From Actinobaculum sp. 313 (lineage in GTDB: Bacteria; Actinomycetota; Actinomycetes; Actinomycetales; Actinomycetaceae), in NCBI RefSeq assembly GCF_003073475.1, contig NZ_CP029033.1, positions 930,001 through 994,000 on the forward strand: a DNA stretch of 64,000 nt, given 5' to 3'. A program made the position numbers and the translations under genes. Each line of letters opens with the position of its first letter. Position 1 is the stretch's first letter. Positions 38,894-48,373 of the stretch are shown one piece after another. The notes beneath the pieces are model-generated. The model did not search any database and had not been told where the DNA came from. It saw only the letters and a list, made by a program, of their open reading frames with translations.

Positions 38894-41800
38894 TTGGCTG
38901 CCAGAATCGACTATGTGTGGGGCATAAGGATAGATGAGTCCTTCTACGAGAATGCTCTGATCGAGCGACTACAGAGCAAGCATCATTATGAGCATCGCTA
39001 TGGCCCGGACGTTGCTCGTACCAGCGAGAAGTACGACGACGTCTTTATTGAGGGTGAGCTGCATACTGCCTTGGCTCGCATCAACCCGTTGCTCCCCATA
39101 CAGGCAGTTGACGAAGCGATTCTTAAGCTCCATGACATTGGGGGAGGATCGCTGGCCCAGCGCAACGAACTCTTCATGGACTATCTGCAAAACGGTGTTG
39201 AGGTGCGTTTCTTCGACGGTAAGGAGGAACGCGATGACATCGTGCATCTTCTCGATTTTGACGACCCGGGCAACAACAGTTTCATCGCCGTGAACCAGTG
39301 GACATTCGTGGAGTATTCGGAGAAGCGACCAGATGTGATCATCTTCGTGAACGGTATGCCTCTCGTGCTCTTCGAGCTGAAGTCGCCTTCGCGAGAAGAA
39401 ACCGACGCTTCGCACGCCTATCTACAGCTCCGACAGTACATGAAACAGATTCCCAGTCTGTTCGTGCCGAATGTGTTCTGCGTGATGAGCGACATGAGTG
39501 AAACGCGGGTAGGCACGATAACCGCAGACGAGGATCGCTACCTCTCGTGGAAGTCCGTTGACGGGGACTACTCAAACACCAGGTCTGCGAGTTGGGAAAC
39601 GATGATTGACGGCATGATGCCAAAGGACCGGCTTCTGGATATCATCAAGAACTTCGTATGCTTCAATGACGACTCATCCAAGACCACAAAGATTCTCACG
39701 GGTTATCACCAGTACTTTGCCGTGAAGAAGGCGGTTGCGCGCGCTGTAGAAGCTGTGGACGGCAATGGCAAGATTGGTGTGTTTTGGCATACTCAGGGCT
39801 CCGGTAAGTCGCTTTCAATGGTATTCCTTGCGCATTTGCTTCAAGAGCGGCTTGAAAGCCCGACCGTAGTGGTAATCACTGACCGAAATGACCTAGACAA
39901 CCAACTATTCGGCCAGTTCAGCCGCTGCTCCGCGTTCCTTCGCCAGGAAGCGGTACAGGCGGAAAGCCGGGAGCATCTCAAGTCACTTCTTGTTGGGCGT
40001 GAATCGAACGGCATCATCTTCACTACCATGCAAAAATTTACGGACGGTGATGAACCGCTGTGCGACCGCAGTAATGTGGTGGTGATGGTTGATGAGGCAC
40101 ACCGTGGGCAGTATGGCCTCACCGAGCGTATGGATGCTGAAGGTAATGTTTCAGTCGGAGCGGCACGCGTCGTGCGAAAGGCTTTGCCGAATGCGTCATT
40201 CATAGGCTTCACGGGTACCCCTATCTCAACCGAAGACAAGAACACTCGCGAGATCTTCGGGGACTATATCGACGTCTATGACATGACCCAATCCGTTGAG
40301 GATAACGCCACCCGGCCTGTGTATTACGAGAGTCGCGTTGTGTCGCTCAAGCTTGACAGAGATAAGCTCGCCCAGCTAGATGCTGCATACACCGAGTTCG
40401 CTGAAGAAGCCAACGAGACCAGCGTCAAGAAGGCCCAACGCGACACTGGAGGCTTGGACGCGATCTTTGGAGCTCCAGAGACGATCGACGCACTTTGCAC
40501 TGACATCATCGAGCATTACGAAAACAACCGGGAAGACATCCTTGCGGGTAAGGCACTCATCGTGGCCTACAGCAGGCCCGTGGCGATGAAGATCTATTAC
40601 CGCATGATGGAGTTGCGTCCTGGGTGGAAGGACAAGCTGGGCGTCGTCATGACGATCAACAACCAGGACCCCGAGGAATGGTTTGATGTCTGCGGCGGAA
40701 AGGCGCACAAAGCGGAGATGGAGCGCAAGTTCAAGAATGATGACGATTCCTTGAAGATAGCCATCGTCGTGGACATGTGGCTTACGGGCTTCGACGTGCC
40801 GAGCCTCGCGACCATGTACGTTTTCAAACCTATGGAGGGCCACAACCTGATGCAGGCTATTGCGCGCGTGAACCGCGTCTGCAAGGGAAAAGAGGGCGGC
40901 CTGGTTGTCGACTACGTGGGCATCGCGAGCAAACTCAAGCAGGCTATGAAGGACTATACGAGCCGGGATCGGCACAACTACGGCGACTTGGATATTGCTT
41001 CTACGGCCTATCCGAAGTTCCTAGAGAAGCTGGACGTATGCCGTGATCTTATGTATGGCTTCAACTACCAGAAGACAATCTTTACTAGGAACACGGCACA
41101 GTTGGCATCTGCCATCATCGAAGGAACTGACTGGCTTCTTGACCCGTCTCGTGAGGAGGACAGGGAGGATTTCATCAAGCAGTGTCAACTTATGAATCAG
41201 GCGCTTTCCTTGTGTAAGAGCTTGGTTGATGATAAGGATCAGCACGAGGCGGCCTACCTCTCTGTGCTCCGTGTTCAGGTACTGGGGAAAACGGGACGCC
41301 GCTCCTCCGGCGGTAAGGGAATGACGTACGCAGAATTCAACAAGCGCGTGACTGCGCTTCTTGAACAGGCGGTACACGCGGATGGCGTCATTGACCTGTT
41401 CGAAAAGGACAGTGTAGAGATTTCGCTTTTTGACGAAGCGTTCCTTCAGGAACTCGCCGAGATGAAACAGAAGAATATCGCGGTAGAAAGCTTGAGACGC
41501 CTTCTCAAAGAGCAGATCAAGGCCTACCAAAAGACGAGTGTTGTCAAGGGCAGAAGTTCAGCGACATGTTACAGAAGGCGCTCAACGGCTACCTGAACGG
41601 TATGCTGACCAATGCGCAAGTGATCGAAGAGCTTGTGAACTTGGCAAAAGAGATGATGAAGGACCGTGACGACGCGGAGCAGCTCGGTCTCACCGAGGAG
41701 GAGAAGGCCTTTTACGACGCGCTAACCAAACCGCAGGCCGTAAAAGACTTCTACGACAATGACCAGCTCGTCGCGATAACCCGTGAGCTAACCGAGGCGA

Positions 41801-41976
41801 TGCGCAACAATGCGACCATTGATTGGCAACGGAAGGAGTCTGCGCGGGCAGGTATGCGCCGGGCAGTCAAGCGGCTGTTACGAAAGTACAAGTACCCGCC
41901 GGAGGGTGCTGAGGAAGCCATGGCCACTGTCATGGCACAATGTGAGGTCTGGGCGGACACGAAGATCTACGCATAG
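38894..41976 (+). CDS. hsdR: Type I restriction endonuclease R subunit (frame break near 3' end)
   Basis: Motor and nuclease subunit of the restriction complex. TTG start at 38894, seven bases after GGAGGG. N-terminal PD-(D/E)xK nuclease: RPDVIIFVNGMPLVLFELKS. Helicase motor: HTQGSGKSLSM (Walker A), VVVMVDEAHRGQYG (DEAH box), FIGFTGTPIS, and IARVNRVCKGKEGGLVVDY. Literal reading stops at 41596 after VVKGRSSATC. One extra G in GGG at 41548-41550 restores VVKGQKFSDMLQKALNGYLN and carries on to the stop at 41976, 1027 residues. The C-terminal assembly domain follows. hsdM starts 11 bases later. Confidence 0.92.
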
Positions 41977-41986
41977 GAGGCCACCT

Positions 41987-43498
41987 GTGGCACGAAAGAA
42001 AGCTGACAACACTGCTGAGATAGGGTTTGAGCAACAGATTTGGAGCGCCGCAGACAAGCTGCGTGGCAACATGGATGCCTCCGAGTATAAGAATGTGGTG
42101 TTGGGCCTTATCTTCCTGAAGTACATCTCCGACAAGTTCGAGGATCGCTACCAGGAGTTGGTCGACGAAGGCGAAGGCTTCGAGGAAGACCGTGACGAGT
42201 ACACCTACAAGAGCATCTTCTTCGTTCCTCCTGAAGCTAGATGGGGTGTTATCGCCGCTCGTGCACACACGCCGGAAGTTGGCAAGGTTATTGACAATGC
42301 TATGCGCTTGATCGAAGCGGAGAACGATAAGCTCAAAGGTATCCTGCCCAAGAACTTCGCTCGCCAAGAACTGGATAAGCGCCGCCTGGGCGAGGTTGTC
42401 GATCTTTTCACCAACGTGCGGATGGCCGAGAAGGGCGACACGCGCGATATCCTGGGCCGTACCTACGAATATTGCCTCTCCAAGTTCGCAGAGGCCGAAG
42501 GAAAGAATGCCGGGGAGTTCTACACGCCTGCTAGCGTAGTGCGCACGCTGGTGGAGATTATCCAGCCTTACCATGGGCGTGTGTATGACCCGTGCTGTGG
42601 CAGTGGCGGCATGTTTGTTCAGTCGGCTGACTTTGTACAACGGCATCGGGGGCGTATTGGTGATCTTGCCATTTACGGGCAGGAGAGCAACCCGACCACT
42701 TGGAAGATGGCAATGATGAACTTAGCCATCCGGGGCATCGATGCCGATCTTGGCACCCACAACGCTGACACTTTCTTCAACGATGTGCACAAGAATGAGC
42801 GGTTCGATTTCGTGTTGGCCAACCCTCCGTTTAACGCTTCGGACTGGGGTGGGGAGCAGTTGAGGGAAGACCCGCGCTGGGACTTCGGTGTTCCTCCAGC
42901 TGGCAATGCAAACTTCGCCTGGATGCAACACATGATCCATCACCTGGCAGAAGGTGGTCATATGGGCATGGTACTTGCGAACGGATCTCTCTCATCGCAG
43001 CAAAACAATGAAGGCAAGATTCGTCAGGCTATTGTGGAAGCTGGCCTCATCGAAGGTATCGTTGCCATGCCGGACCGCCTGTTCTATAGCACGGGCATTC
43101 CCGTGAGCCTGTGGATCATAAGCAAGGAGCCGAACCGCCAACGCAAGACGCTCTTCGTAGACGCCCGCGAGATGGGCACGATGGTGAGCCGGAGACTGCG
43201 TGAGCTTACTGACGAGGACATCGCCAAGGTGTCGGGCGCATTCGATGCCTTCCGCAGGGGTGACTTGGAGGACGAGAAGGGCTTCTGCGCAGCGGTGGAC
43301 ATCGAGGATGTAGCGAAGCAGGACTACATCCTGACACCTGGCCGTTACGTGGGCATAAAGGATGAGGAAGACGACGGCGAGCCTTTCGAGGAGAAGATGG
43401 CGCGCTTGACTGGCGAACTCGCAAAGTGCTTCGAGGAGTCGAACCGCCTGCAGGAGCAGATCCGCAAGAACTTGGGGGCGATTGGGTATGGATTCTAA
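41987..43498 (+). CDS. hsdM: Type I restriction-modification DNA methyltransferase M subunit
   Basis: Adenine-N6 methyltransferase of 503 residues. GTG at 41987 follows AGGAGG. N-terminal HsdM domain (FEQQIWSAADKLRGNMDASE), then GEFYTPASVVR, SAM-binding DPCCGSGGMF and the catalytic LANPPFN. Ends in a coiled-coil-like helix (EESNRLQEQIRKNLGAIG). Its 3' end overlaps hsdS by 11 bases. Confidence 0.96.
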   Translation: MARKKADNTAEIGFEQQIWSAADKLRGNMDASEYKNVVLGLIFLKYISDKFEDRYQELVDEGEGFEEDRDEYTYKSIFFVPPEARWGVIAARAHTPEVGKVIDNAMRLIEAENDKLKGILPKNFARQELDKRRLGEVVDLFTNVRMAEKGDTRDILGRTYEYCLSKFAEAEGKNAGEFYTPASVVRTLVEIIQPYHGRVYDPCCGSGGMFVQSADFVQRHRGRIGDLAIYGQESNPTTWKMAMMNLAIRGIDADLGTHNADTFFNDVHKNERFDFVLANPPFNASDWGGEQLREDPRWDFGVPPAGNANFAWMQHMIHHLAEGGHMGMVLANGSLSSQQNNEGKIRQAIVEAGLIEGIVAMPDRLFYSTGIPVSLWIISKEPNRQRKTLFVDAREMGTMVSRRLRELTDEDIAKVSGAFDAFRRGDLEDEKGFCAAVDIEDVAKQDYILTPGRYVGIKDEEDDGEPFEEKMARLTGELAKCFEESNRLQEQIRKNLGAIGYGF

Positions 43499-44720
43499 GA
43501 CGCTCGGTGAGCTTTGCTCGTTCAGTCGCGGCGCCAGCGTGCCGCGCGCGCGAATGTATGACAAGGGAGATTACCTATACATTCATTACGGTGAACTCTA
43601 CAAGGGATTTGACCTGCACATCGATGTTGATCGGCCACAAGTGCCTATTCCTTGCATTCGGGCTGGTGAGCGCCTCAAGGCAGAGCAACGGCTCCGTGAC
43701 CAGGACATTGTATACGTCTTGACATCTGAGACCGTTGACGATCTTGGGCACTCGTTTCTCTTTAACAACCCAAGGGGCGTGCCCGCTGTTGCTGGCACTG
43801 AGACCACTATCGTCCACGTTGAACGAAGCGACCTTCTGAACCCTGCATACCTCAACTACCTCATGCACTCACCACGTTTCAAGCTGCGGCTCAGGCAGTA
43901 CGTAAAGGGTATGAAGGTCTTTCGTGTTCATCCCGATGACTTATCAAGAATCGAGATCCCTCTCCCTACTCTGGACGTGCAGGGAAAGATTGTCTCGCTG
44001 CTGGACGCTATATTCGAACTGCAGATGCTCGCGAGACGCACAAATGATTATTTGGCCGAGCTCGTTCGCGCTGAATTTGATCATCGCTTCGGAGAAGGAA
44101 CGCCCACAACTGATCTGAGCGATGTTTTGACTATATCGACCATGTCGATTGCGCCCATGGAACACCTTGGTGAAACATGGGAGCTTTTTAGCATCCCGGC
44201 TTTCGACGAGAAGCGCAGGCCAGTCTTTGAACGAGCTGATGAAATCAAGAGCAACAAATATGTCATAGACAATGACTGCATCCTGATCTCTAAACTCAAC
44301 CCGTCGACGAAACGACTTTGGCTTCCTTTCTGCACTTCCACGAGATCGGTGTGTTCCACCGAGTTCATCGTGTACAAACCCCGCAGACCCGAGCACAAGA
44401 GTTTCTACTACGCGGCGATTGATAGCCCAAGGTTCTTGGAGTACCTGCTGGCTCACATAACAGGTTCGACTGGCAGCCGTCAGAGGGTACAGGTCAAAGC
44501 TACCTTGAGCTATCCAATGCCGAATCCCCGCGTCGAGAGTATCGATGAATTCTGCGAGTTTGTGGATCCAATCATTGCTAGGTGCCAAAGCAATGAGCAG
44601 GAGTCAACAAGGCTCGAGGAGATCAGAGATACACTGCTGCCCAAGCTCATGTCTGGTGAAATCGACGTCTCGGAAGTCCAGCTACCTACGCGGCCAAATA
44701 ATCATTTGTCCGCCGATTGA
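43488..44720 (+). CDS. hsdS: Type I specificity subunit S, expressed copy
   Basis: Chooses the DNA site for the complex. Two target-recognition domains in 410 residues: the first (LGELCSFSRGASVPRARMY to about residue 180) and the second (about 195-390), each followed by a conserved helix. The inter-domain helix contains RRTNDYLAEL, encoded by the recombination site at 44041-44057. The C-terminal helix (LLPKLMSGEIDVSEVQLPT) ends in RPNNHLSAD, encoded by the inverted copy at 44692-44708. ATG at 43488 overlaps the hsdM end. The domain between the two sites can be swapped by inversion. Confidence 0.93.
   Translation: MDSKTLGELCSFSRGASVPRARMYDKGDYLYIHYGELYKGFDLHIDVDRPQVPIPCIRAGERLKAEQRLRDQDIVYVLTSETVDDLGHSFLFNNPRGVPAVAGTETTIVHVERSDLLNPAYLNYLMHSPRFKLRLRQYVKGMKVFRVHPDDLSRIEIPLPTLDVQGKIVSLLDAIFELQMLARRTNDYLAELVRAEFDHRFGEGTPTTDLSDVLTISTMSIAPMEHLGETWELFSIPAFDEKRRPVFERADEIKSNKYVIDNDCILISKLNPSTKRLWLPFCTSTRSVCSTEFIVYKPRRPEHKSFYYAAIDSPRFLEYLLAHITGSTGSRQRVQVKATLSYPMPNPRVESIDEFCEFVDPIIARCQSNEQESTRLEEIRDTLLPKLMSGEIDVSEVQLPTRPNNHLSAD
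44041..44057 (+). repeat. Recombination site A1 (middle of hsdS)
   Basis: CAAATGATTATTTGGCC, the 17-bp site between the two recognition domains of the expressed hsdS. It is near-palindromic itself (CCAAAT/ATTTGG ends). The same sequence occurs at 46233, and inverted at 44692 and near 46900. Confidence 0.85.
44664..44708 (-). repeat. Recombination site B1 within a 45-bp inverted repeat (3' end of hsdS)
   Basis: The 45-bp segment starting GACGTCTCGGAAGTCCAGCT and ending GGCCAAATAATCATTTG is an exact reverse complement of 46233-46277. Its last 17 bases (44692-44708) are the site in inverted orientation. Confidence 0.9.
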
Positions 44721-45219
44721 GTGCCAGCTTTTGCTGGATGTCTTCGATGAGCGATGCGATGGCCCGCTGTGTGTCAGCAGACGGGAGGTGAATCTCCAAA
44801 TCCTCAATCATTCGTTTTGTCAAAGCGTTGCGTGTTGCACCCGACGAGGCGAGTTTGAGTAATAACGCCTTGTTTGACTGCAAGTAGCACAGGAGGAAGG
44901 TTGAGTTGAGTTTGCTGCTCGGCCTGACAATGGCCACGTGTTGGTTGACTCGTGCGGGAGTACACCAGGTTGGAACCAGGCATGCGCGTGCTACGGAATC
45001 GCCGGTGATGTTGAGGAGGATATCGCCGGGCTTGACTTCCGCACTATTTAGCGCTGCTGCTTGAACGTCGTCAATGAAGGCAAGGCCGTTACTACTGAAT
45101 GACCAATCGAGGACGTTCTGGCTGCGAATGATGGGGATGCCAGATGCCTTATATGACTCTTTGCCGCCTTTTGGGGTGGCACCGCTGCCGATCTTGGCGC
45201 AAACGTCGCCGAGTCTCAT
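44686..45219 (-). CDS. hsdS: Half-length type I specificity subunit (alternative first recognition domain)
   Basis: Encodes one recognition domain, 177 residues: MRLGDVCAKIGSGATPKGGK at the N-terminus, then a conserved helix ending LNRRTNDYLAA where the site at 44692-44708 sits. Its ATG overlaps the recombinase stop as ATGA, so it is translationally coupled to the recombinase. It has no second domain in this orientation. Inversion between the sites at 44041 and 44692 would attach the second domain of the expressed hsdS to it. Half-S proteins can also work as dimers. Confidence 0.88.
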   Translation of the reverse strand: MRLGDVCAKIGSGATPKGGKESYKASGIPIIRSQNVLDWSFSSNGLAFIDDVQAAALNSAEVKPGDILLNITGDSVARACLVPTWCTPARVNQHVAIVRPSSKLNSTFLLCYLQSNKALLLKLASSGATRNALTKRMIEDLEIHLPSADTQRAIASLIEDIQQKLALNRRTNDYLAA

Positions 45220-46169
45220 TCCAAATACTTCCTGTGCGAAGCCTTCACGTTGCTTTGGTTCACCATCGCGTAGTGCATGGTGCTGTCTATTCTCGCATGC
45301 CCGAGGAGCTTCTGCACTTGCTCGACAGGCATCCCCTTGTCGATTGCACGGGTCGCGAGAGTTCTGCGGAACTTATGCGGATGCACCCGTCCGACTCCAG
45401 CCGAGCGCCCAATATGTCGCAGTCGCGATTCAATCCCTCCAATACTCAGACGGGTTGCCGACGAGTCAAGCGACACGAACAGAGCCGCGCAGTCGTCGTC
45501 GCGGGTGTTAAGGTATGCCTGCAAGTGGAGCTTCGCGCGCGCGTCGAAGTAGACGGGTCGCTGCTTGCTGCCCTTCCCAGTGACGATGCACTCGCGTTCT
45601 TGTAGATTGATGTCGGCAATGTCAAGTCTGACGAGTTCGCCTACACGCATGCCGGTTGTCGCCAGCATGTCGACGATGGCGAGGTCCCGGACGTTATCGC
45701 AACCGTCGCGCAGCGCTTCGAGTTCCTCGTCGCTTAGTACTTCCTTGGCCAGCGTTGCGGTCTTCACCTTATGAATGCGCCTCATCGGGCTCTTCACGAT
45801 GTAGTCCTCGTCTTCAAGCCAGGAGAAGAAACTCGACAGGATACGGCGAATGTTGTCGATGGTGACCTTTCCGGCATCTCGTGTGTTCTCGTAGTCGCTG
45901 AGATATCTTCGTAGGTCGTCGCTTTCTATCTGGGTATAGGGCTTGGCAACGGTCTCGACCATGCGCCGAATGGTGCTCTCGTAGTATGCGATGGTTCTGA
46001 TCGAACACCCCTCTACCTCTTTAGCGGTTAGAAACAGGTGTAGAAGGTCGGTGGTGCTCTCATGTGTGGGCGCAAAGGCGAAGCGAAGTGCTTCTCCGAG
46101 CCGTTTGAATTGGCTGCTGTCAAGAATTGGCTGCATCTGGGCGAGAACGAGGTTGATAGCGGTTTCCAT
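45216..46169 (-). CDS. Tyrosine recombinase (hsdS invertase)
   Basis: Site-specific recombinase of 317 residues with the start METAINLVLAQMQ after AAAGGAATC. N-terminal SAM-like core-binding domain (SIRTIAYYESTIRRM, IRRILSSFFSWLEDE). Catalytic domain: Arg in TTGMRVGELVRLD, KGSKQRPVYF with Lys, HPHKFRRTLATRAI (His-x-x-Arg), LLGHARIDSTMHYAMV (His and the Tyr nucleophile). Located inside an hsdS inversion locus, so it is the likely enzyme acting on the four 16-17-bp sites, as in the Mycoplasma, Streptococcus and Bacteroides systems. Upstream the frame is open into the hsdS cassette. Confidence 0.92.
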   Translation of the reverse strand: METAINLVLAQMQPILDSSQFKRLGEALRFAFAPTHESTTDLLHLFLTAKEVEGCSIRTIAYYESTIRRMVETVAKPYTQIESDDLRRYLSDYENTRDAGKVTIDNIRRILSSFFSWLEDEDYIVKSPMRRIHKVKTATLAKEVLSDEELEALRDGCDNVRDLAIVDMLATTGMRVGELVRLDIADINLQERECIVTGKGSKQRPVYFDARAKLHLQAYLNTRDDDCAALFVSLDSSATRLSIGGIESRLRHIGRSAGVGRVHPHKFRRTLATRAIDKGMPVEQVQKLLGHARIDSTMHYAMVNQSNVKASHRKYLE

Positions 46170-46232
46170 CACGATTCCTTTCGACGAGAGGCGATGGAAA
46201 CATTCTGTTGGCTGCGATGCAGAACAGCACGC

Positions 46233-46277
46233 CAAATGATTATTTGGCCGCGTAGGTAGCTGGACTTCCGAGACGTC
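46233..46277 (+). repeat. Recombination site A2 within the 45-bp inverted repeat
   Basis: Begins with CAAATGATTATTTGGCC (46233-46249) and continues as the exact reverse complement of 44664-44708. Here it is at the 3' end of the silent cassette. Confidence 0.9.
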
Positions 46278-46898
46278 AATCTCGCCGGACATGAGTTTCG
46301 GCAACAGCGCATCGCGTGTTTGCTCGAGCGCAGATTTTTCCTTTGTGTTGCTCAGCATCAGGTCATAGATAGGCTTTGCGTTGTTGTAGAACTCATCAAG
46401 TACGCCGTCATCGGGAAGCTGCAAGGGCATAGCCTTGATCACCTTCGAATTCACGGCGTTGGCGATCGACGAGGTATTCCCCAACGACCCGTAATCGTAC
46501 GCTAACAGCAAGGGGTACAGGTAGGCCAGCCTTCGCGGATCGTCCGATGTAAAGCATGCGATCGCCTCATTGGTGACCATTTCGTCGGCGGCGATACCGA
46601 CTCTTCCCACTGTGAGTTTGAAACTCAAGAGGATGGATCCCGGTGGACACCGGCGGATATTGAACCTCTCAACCGCCTCATTAGTCAGGTACTCCGAGCT
46701 TGTGATCAGGTAGGCGTCCGCTTGCCCCATGTCCTTGATCGACATCCAAATGACGTTGCTCGCATTCTTAAGGGAGAACCACTCATTTTGTTTGCGTGGC
46801 GGTGTCTTGCCAATGTGTATAGAAAAGAACTCGTCGGCGCGACGTTCTGTCGTTGATCCTCGCGCGGCAGCATTCTCTTGCAACGCAACGATCATGTC

Positions 46899-46916
46899 AG
46901 CCAAATAATCATTTGG
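46899..46916 (-). repeat. Recombination site B2 (5' end of silent cassette)
   Basis: AGCCAAATAATCATTTGG, the inverted form with one edge base different from the other copies (A in place of G). On the minus strand it encodes PNDYLA. Confidence 0.85.
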
Positions 46917-47019
46917 CTGTGTCAACAGCTGGCGTGGGCATGCGTTCAAACCGTCCTGGCGCCTCCGCATTGATACAAACAAAAGCCCTATTGCCACCTT
47001 CACCGCCACAATCCACTTC

Positions 47020-47115
47020 ATGGACAACGAGGTCAGGCGCATGCGGTCGGAGGAGTGGCCGCTGCTCGCGGACTTTCTGTATGAAGCCCTCTTTATACCG
47101 GAGAGATTCGAGGGG
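47020..47115 (+). pseudogene. Remnant of a GNAT acetyltransferase N-terminus
   Basis: The frame starting at ATG 47020 reads NEVRRMRSEEWPLLADFLYE and then EALFIPERFEG, which looks like the first helix region of a GNAT acetyltransferase. It then breaks into Arg/His-rich repeats. No acetyl-CoA site is left. It lies at the outer edge of the restriction-modification locus. Confidence 0.5.
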
Positions 47116-47275
47116 AGGTCACGCGCTCGTCACCACCACGCAGCCTCCCATCGCTCTGCCCGTCACCGTGAGATCGCCTCTATCCCCACCGCCGTGGGAC
47201 CGCCGCGCTGCCCATCGCCGCGAGATTGCCGCTCTGCCCACCGCCGTGGGATCGCCTCGATCTCAACGCCCTAAT
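47116..47275. repeat. Degenerate tandem repeat after the GNAT remnant
   Basis: Units of the CACCGCCGTGGGATCGCCTC type recur about four times with drift. They replace the rest of the acetyltransferase gene. Confidence 0.6.
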
Positions 47276-47280
47276 ACGAC

Positions 47281-48231
47281 CTACCCCCACCGCTGCAGGA
47301 TGAGAGCGGCGATCTCGCGCCAATGCGTCTCCAGTACGAAGTGGCCGCCGTCGAGCAGATGCACCTCGGCATTCGGATCATCTCGGCGAAAAGCCTCCGC
47401 CCCCGGATAGATGAAACTCGGGTCGTTCTTACCCCACGCGGCGATCAGCTCGGGCTGATATGTGCGTAGATACTCCTGGTACCGGGGATAGTTGGCCACG
47501 TTGTTCTGGTAGTCAAATATGAGGTCCGACTGGCGCTCCGCATAATCCGGCGACTGCGTGTAGAAGATATCGAGCGTGTACCCATCCGGCGGCACCGACC
47601 CCTTAGCCTCCCCGCCCTCGTATTGGCCCTTGATGGTCTCCGGCGCGAAGGCGCTCTTGAACTGCTCGCGCAACTCGGGAGTCGGATTCTTCCAGTACTC
47701 GGCGCGCGCCACCCATTTCTTGCCGAGCCCCTCCTCATACACATTCCCGTTCTGGCTCACAATGCCGAGGATGCGCTCCGGGTACCGCAGGCAGAGATTG
47801 AACCCAATCGGTGCACCGTAGTCGAACACGTACAGGTAGAAAGACTCCACGCCCATCGCCGTCAGGAAGCCGTCCACATAATCGGTGAGGTGCTCAAACG
47901 TGTAGGCGAAGTCCGTGTGCTTCGGTGCGGCGGAACGCCCGAAGCCAATGAAGTCCGGCGCCAGCACATGAAAGTCTTGCTCCAGTAGCGGTATGAGATT
48001 GCGGAACAGATGGCTTGCGGTGGGGAAGCCGTGCAACAGCAGGAATGTCGGTTTATCCGCTGTGCCTGCCTCGCGATAGAACACGTCCAGACCGTTTACC
48101 TCGATGGTTCCGAACTTCGGCCGGCCTGCCGCTGCTATAGAATCAGAGTTCGCATCCGATGCTGCGGAACCAAGGTCTGCTTGTGACGTTGCGGATGCTC
48201 CTGAGTAACTCGGCACCTGTGTGCTCCCCAC
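47281..48231 (-). CDS. Alpha/beta hydrolase, haloalkane dehalogenase/epoxide hydrolase-like
   Basis: Cytoplasmic hydrolase of 316 residues. HGFPTAS forms the oxyanion region. The nucleophile elbow reads YVFDYGAPIGF, so the nucleophile is Asp rather than Ser, which points to dehalogenase or epoxide-hydrolase-type chemistry. The acid is probably in AAWGKNDPSF and the His in LLDGGHFVLETH. The first 40 residues are Ser/Ala/Asp-rich and probably not part of the fold. GTG 48231 is the working start; no strong ribosome site. Substrate not known. Confidence 0.85.
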   Translation of the reverse strand: MGSTQVPSYSGASATSQADLGSAASDANSDSIAAAGRPKFGTIEVNGLDVFYREAGTADKPTFLLLHGFPTASHLFRNLIPLLEQDFHVLAPDFIGFGRSAAPKHTDFAYTFEHLTDYVDGFLTAMGVESFYLYVFDYGAPIGFNLCLRYPERILGIVSQNGNVYEEGLGKKWVARAEYWKNPTPELREQFKSAFAPETIKGQYEGGEAKGSVPPDGYTLDIFYTQSPDYAERQSDLIFDYQNNVANYPRYQEYLRTYQPELIAAWGKNDPSFIYPGAEAFRRDDPNAEVHLLDGGHFVLETHWREIAALILQRWG

Positions 48232-48373
48232 CGCCTACGAACCTGCCGACGGTACTGAAGGCGTTTGGTTCATTCTGACTCATTCCTTTCACGTTGATGG
48301 TCTGTAATCCATGCGGGCTAAGCCGCCACTTCGTCACGATATCCCCGCGCCAGTGTATGGCTGCGGCTCTCGC

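Larger units (their letters stand above)
46170..46960 (-). pseudogene. hsdS: Silent hsdS cassette (alternative second recognition domain)
   Basis: Headless specificity segment on the minus strand. It begins near QPNDYLADMIVAL (site near 46900), carries one recognition domain (RRADEFFSIHIGKTPPRKQN to LLLAYDYGSLGNTSSIANAV) and ends with the same helix and tail as the expressed hsdS (LLPKLMSGEIDVSEVQLPTR). It has no start signal of its own, and its frame runs on without a stop into the recombinase gene. Inversion between 44041 and 46900 would place it behind the first domain of the expressed hsdS. Confidence 0.85.

Noticed and set aside
41566-41976. Independent small gene between hsdR and hsdM
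   Set aside because: It is the C-terminal domain of hsdR displaced by a one-base frame break.
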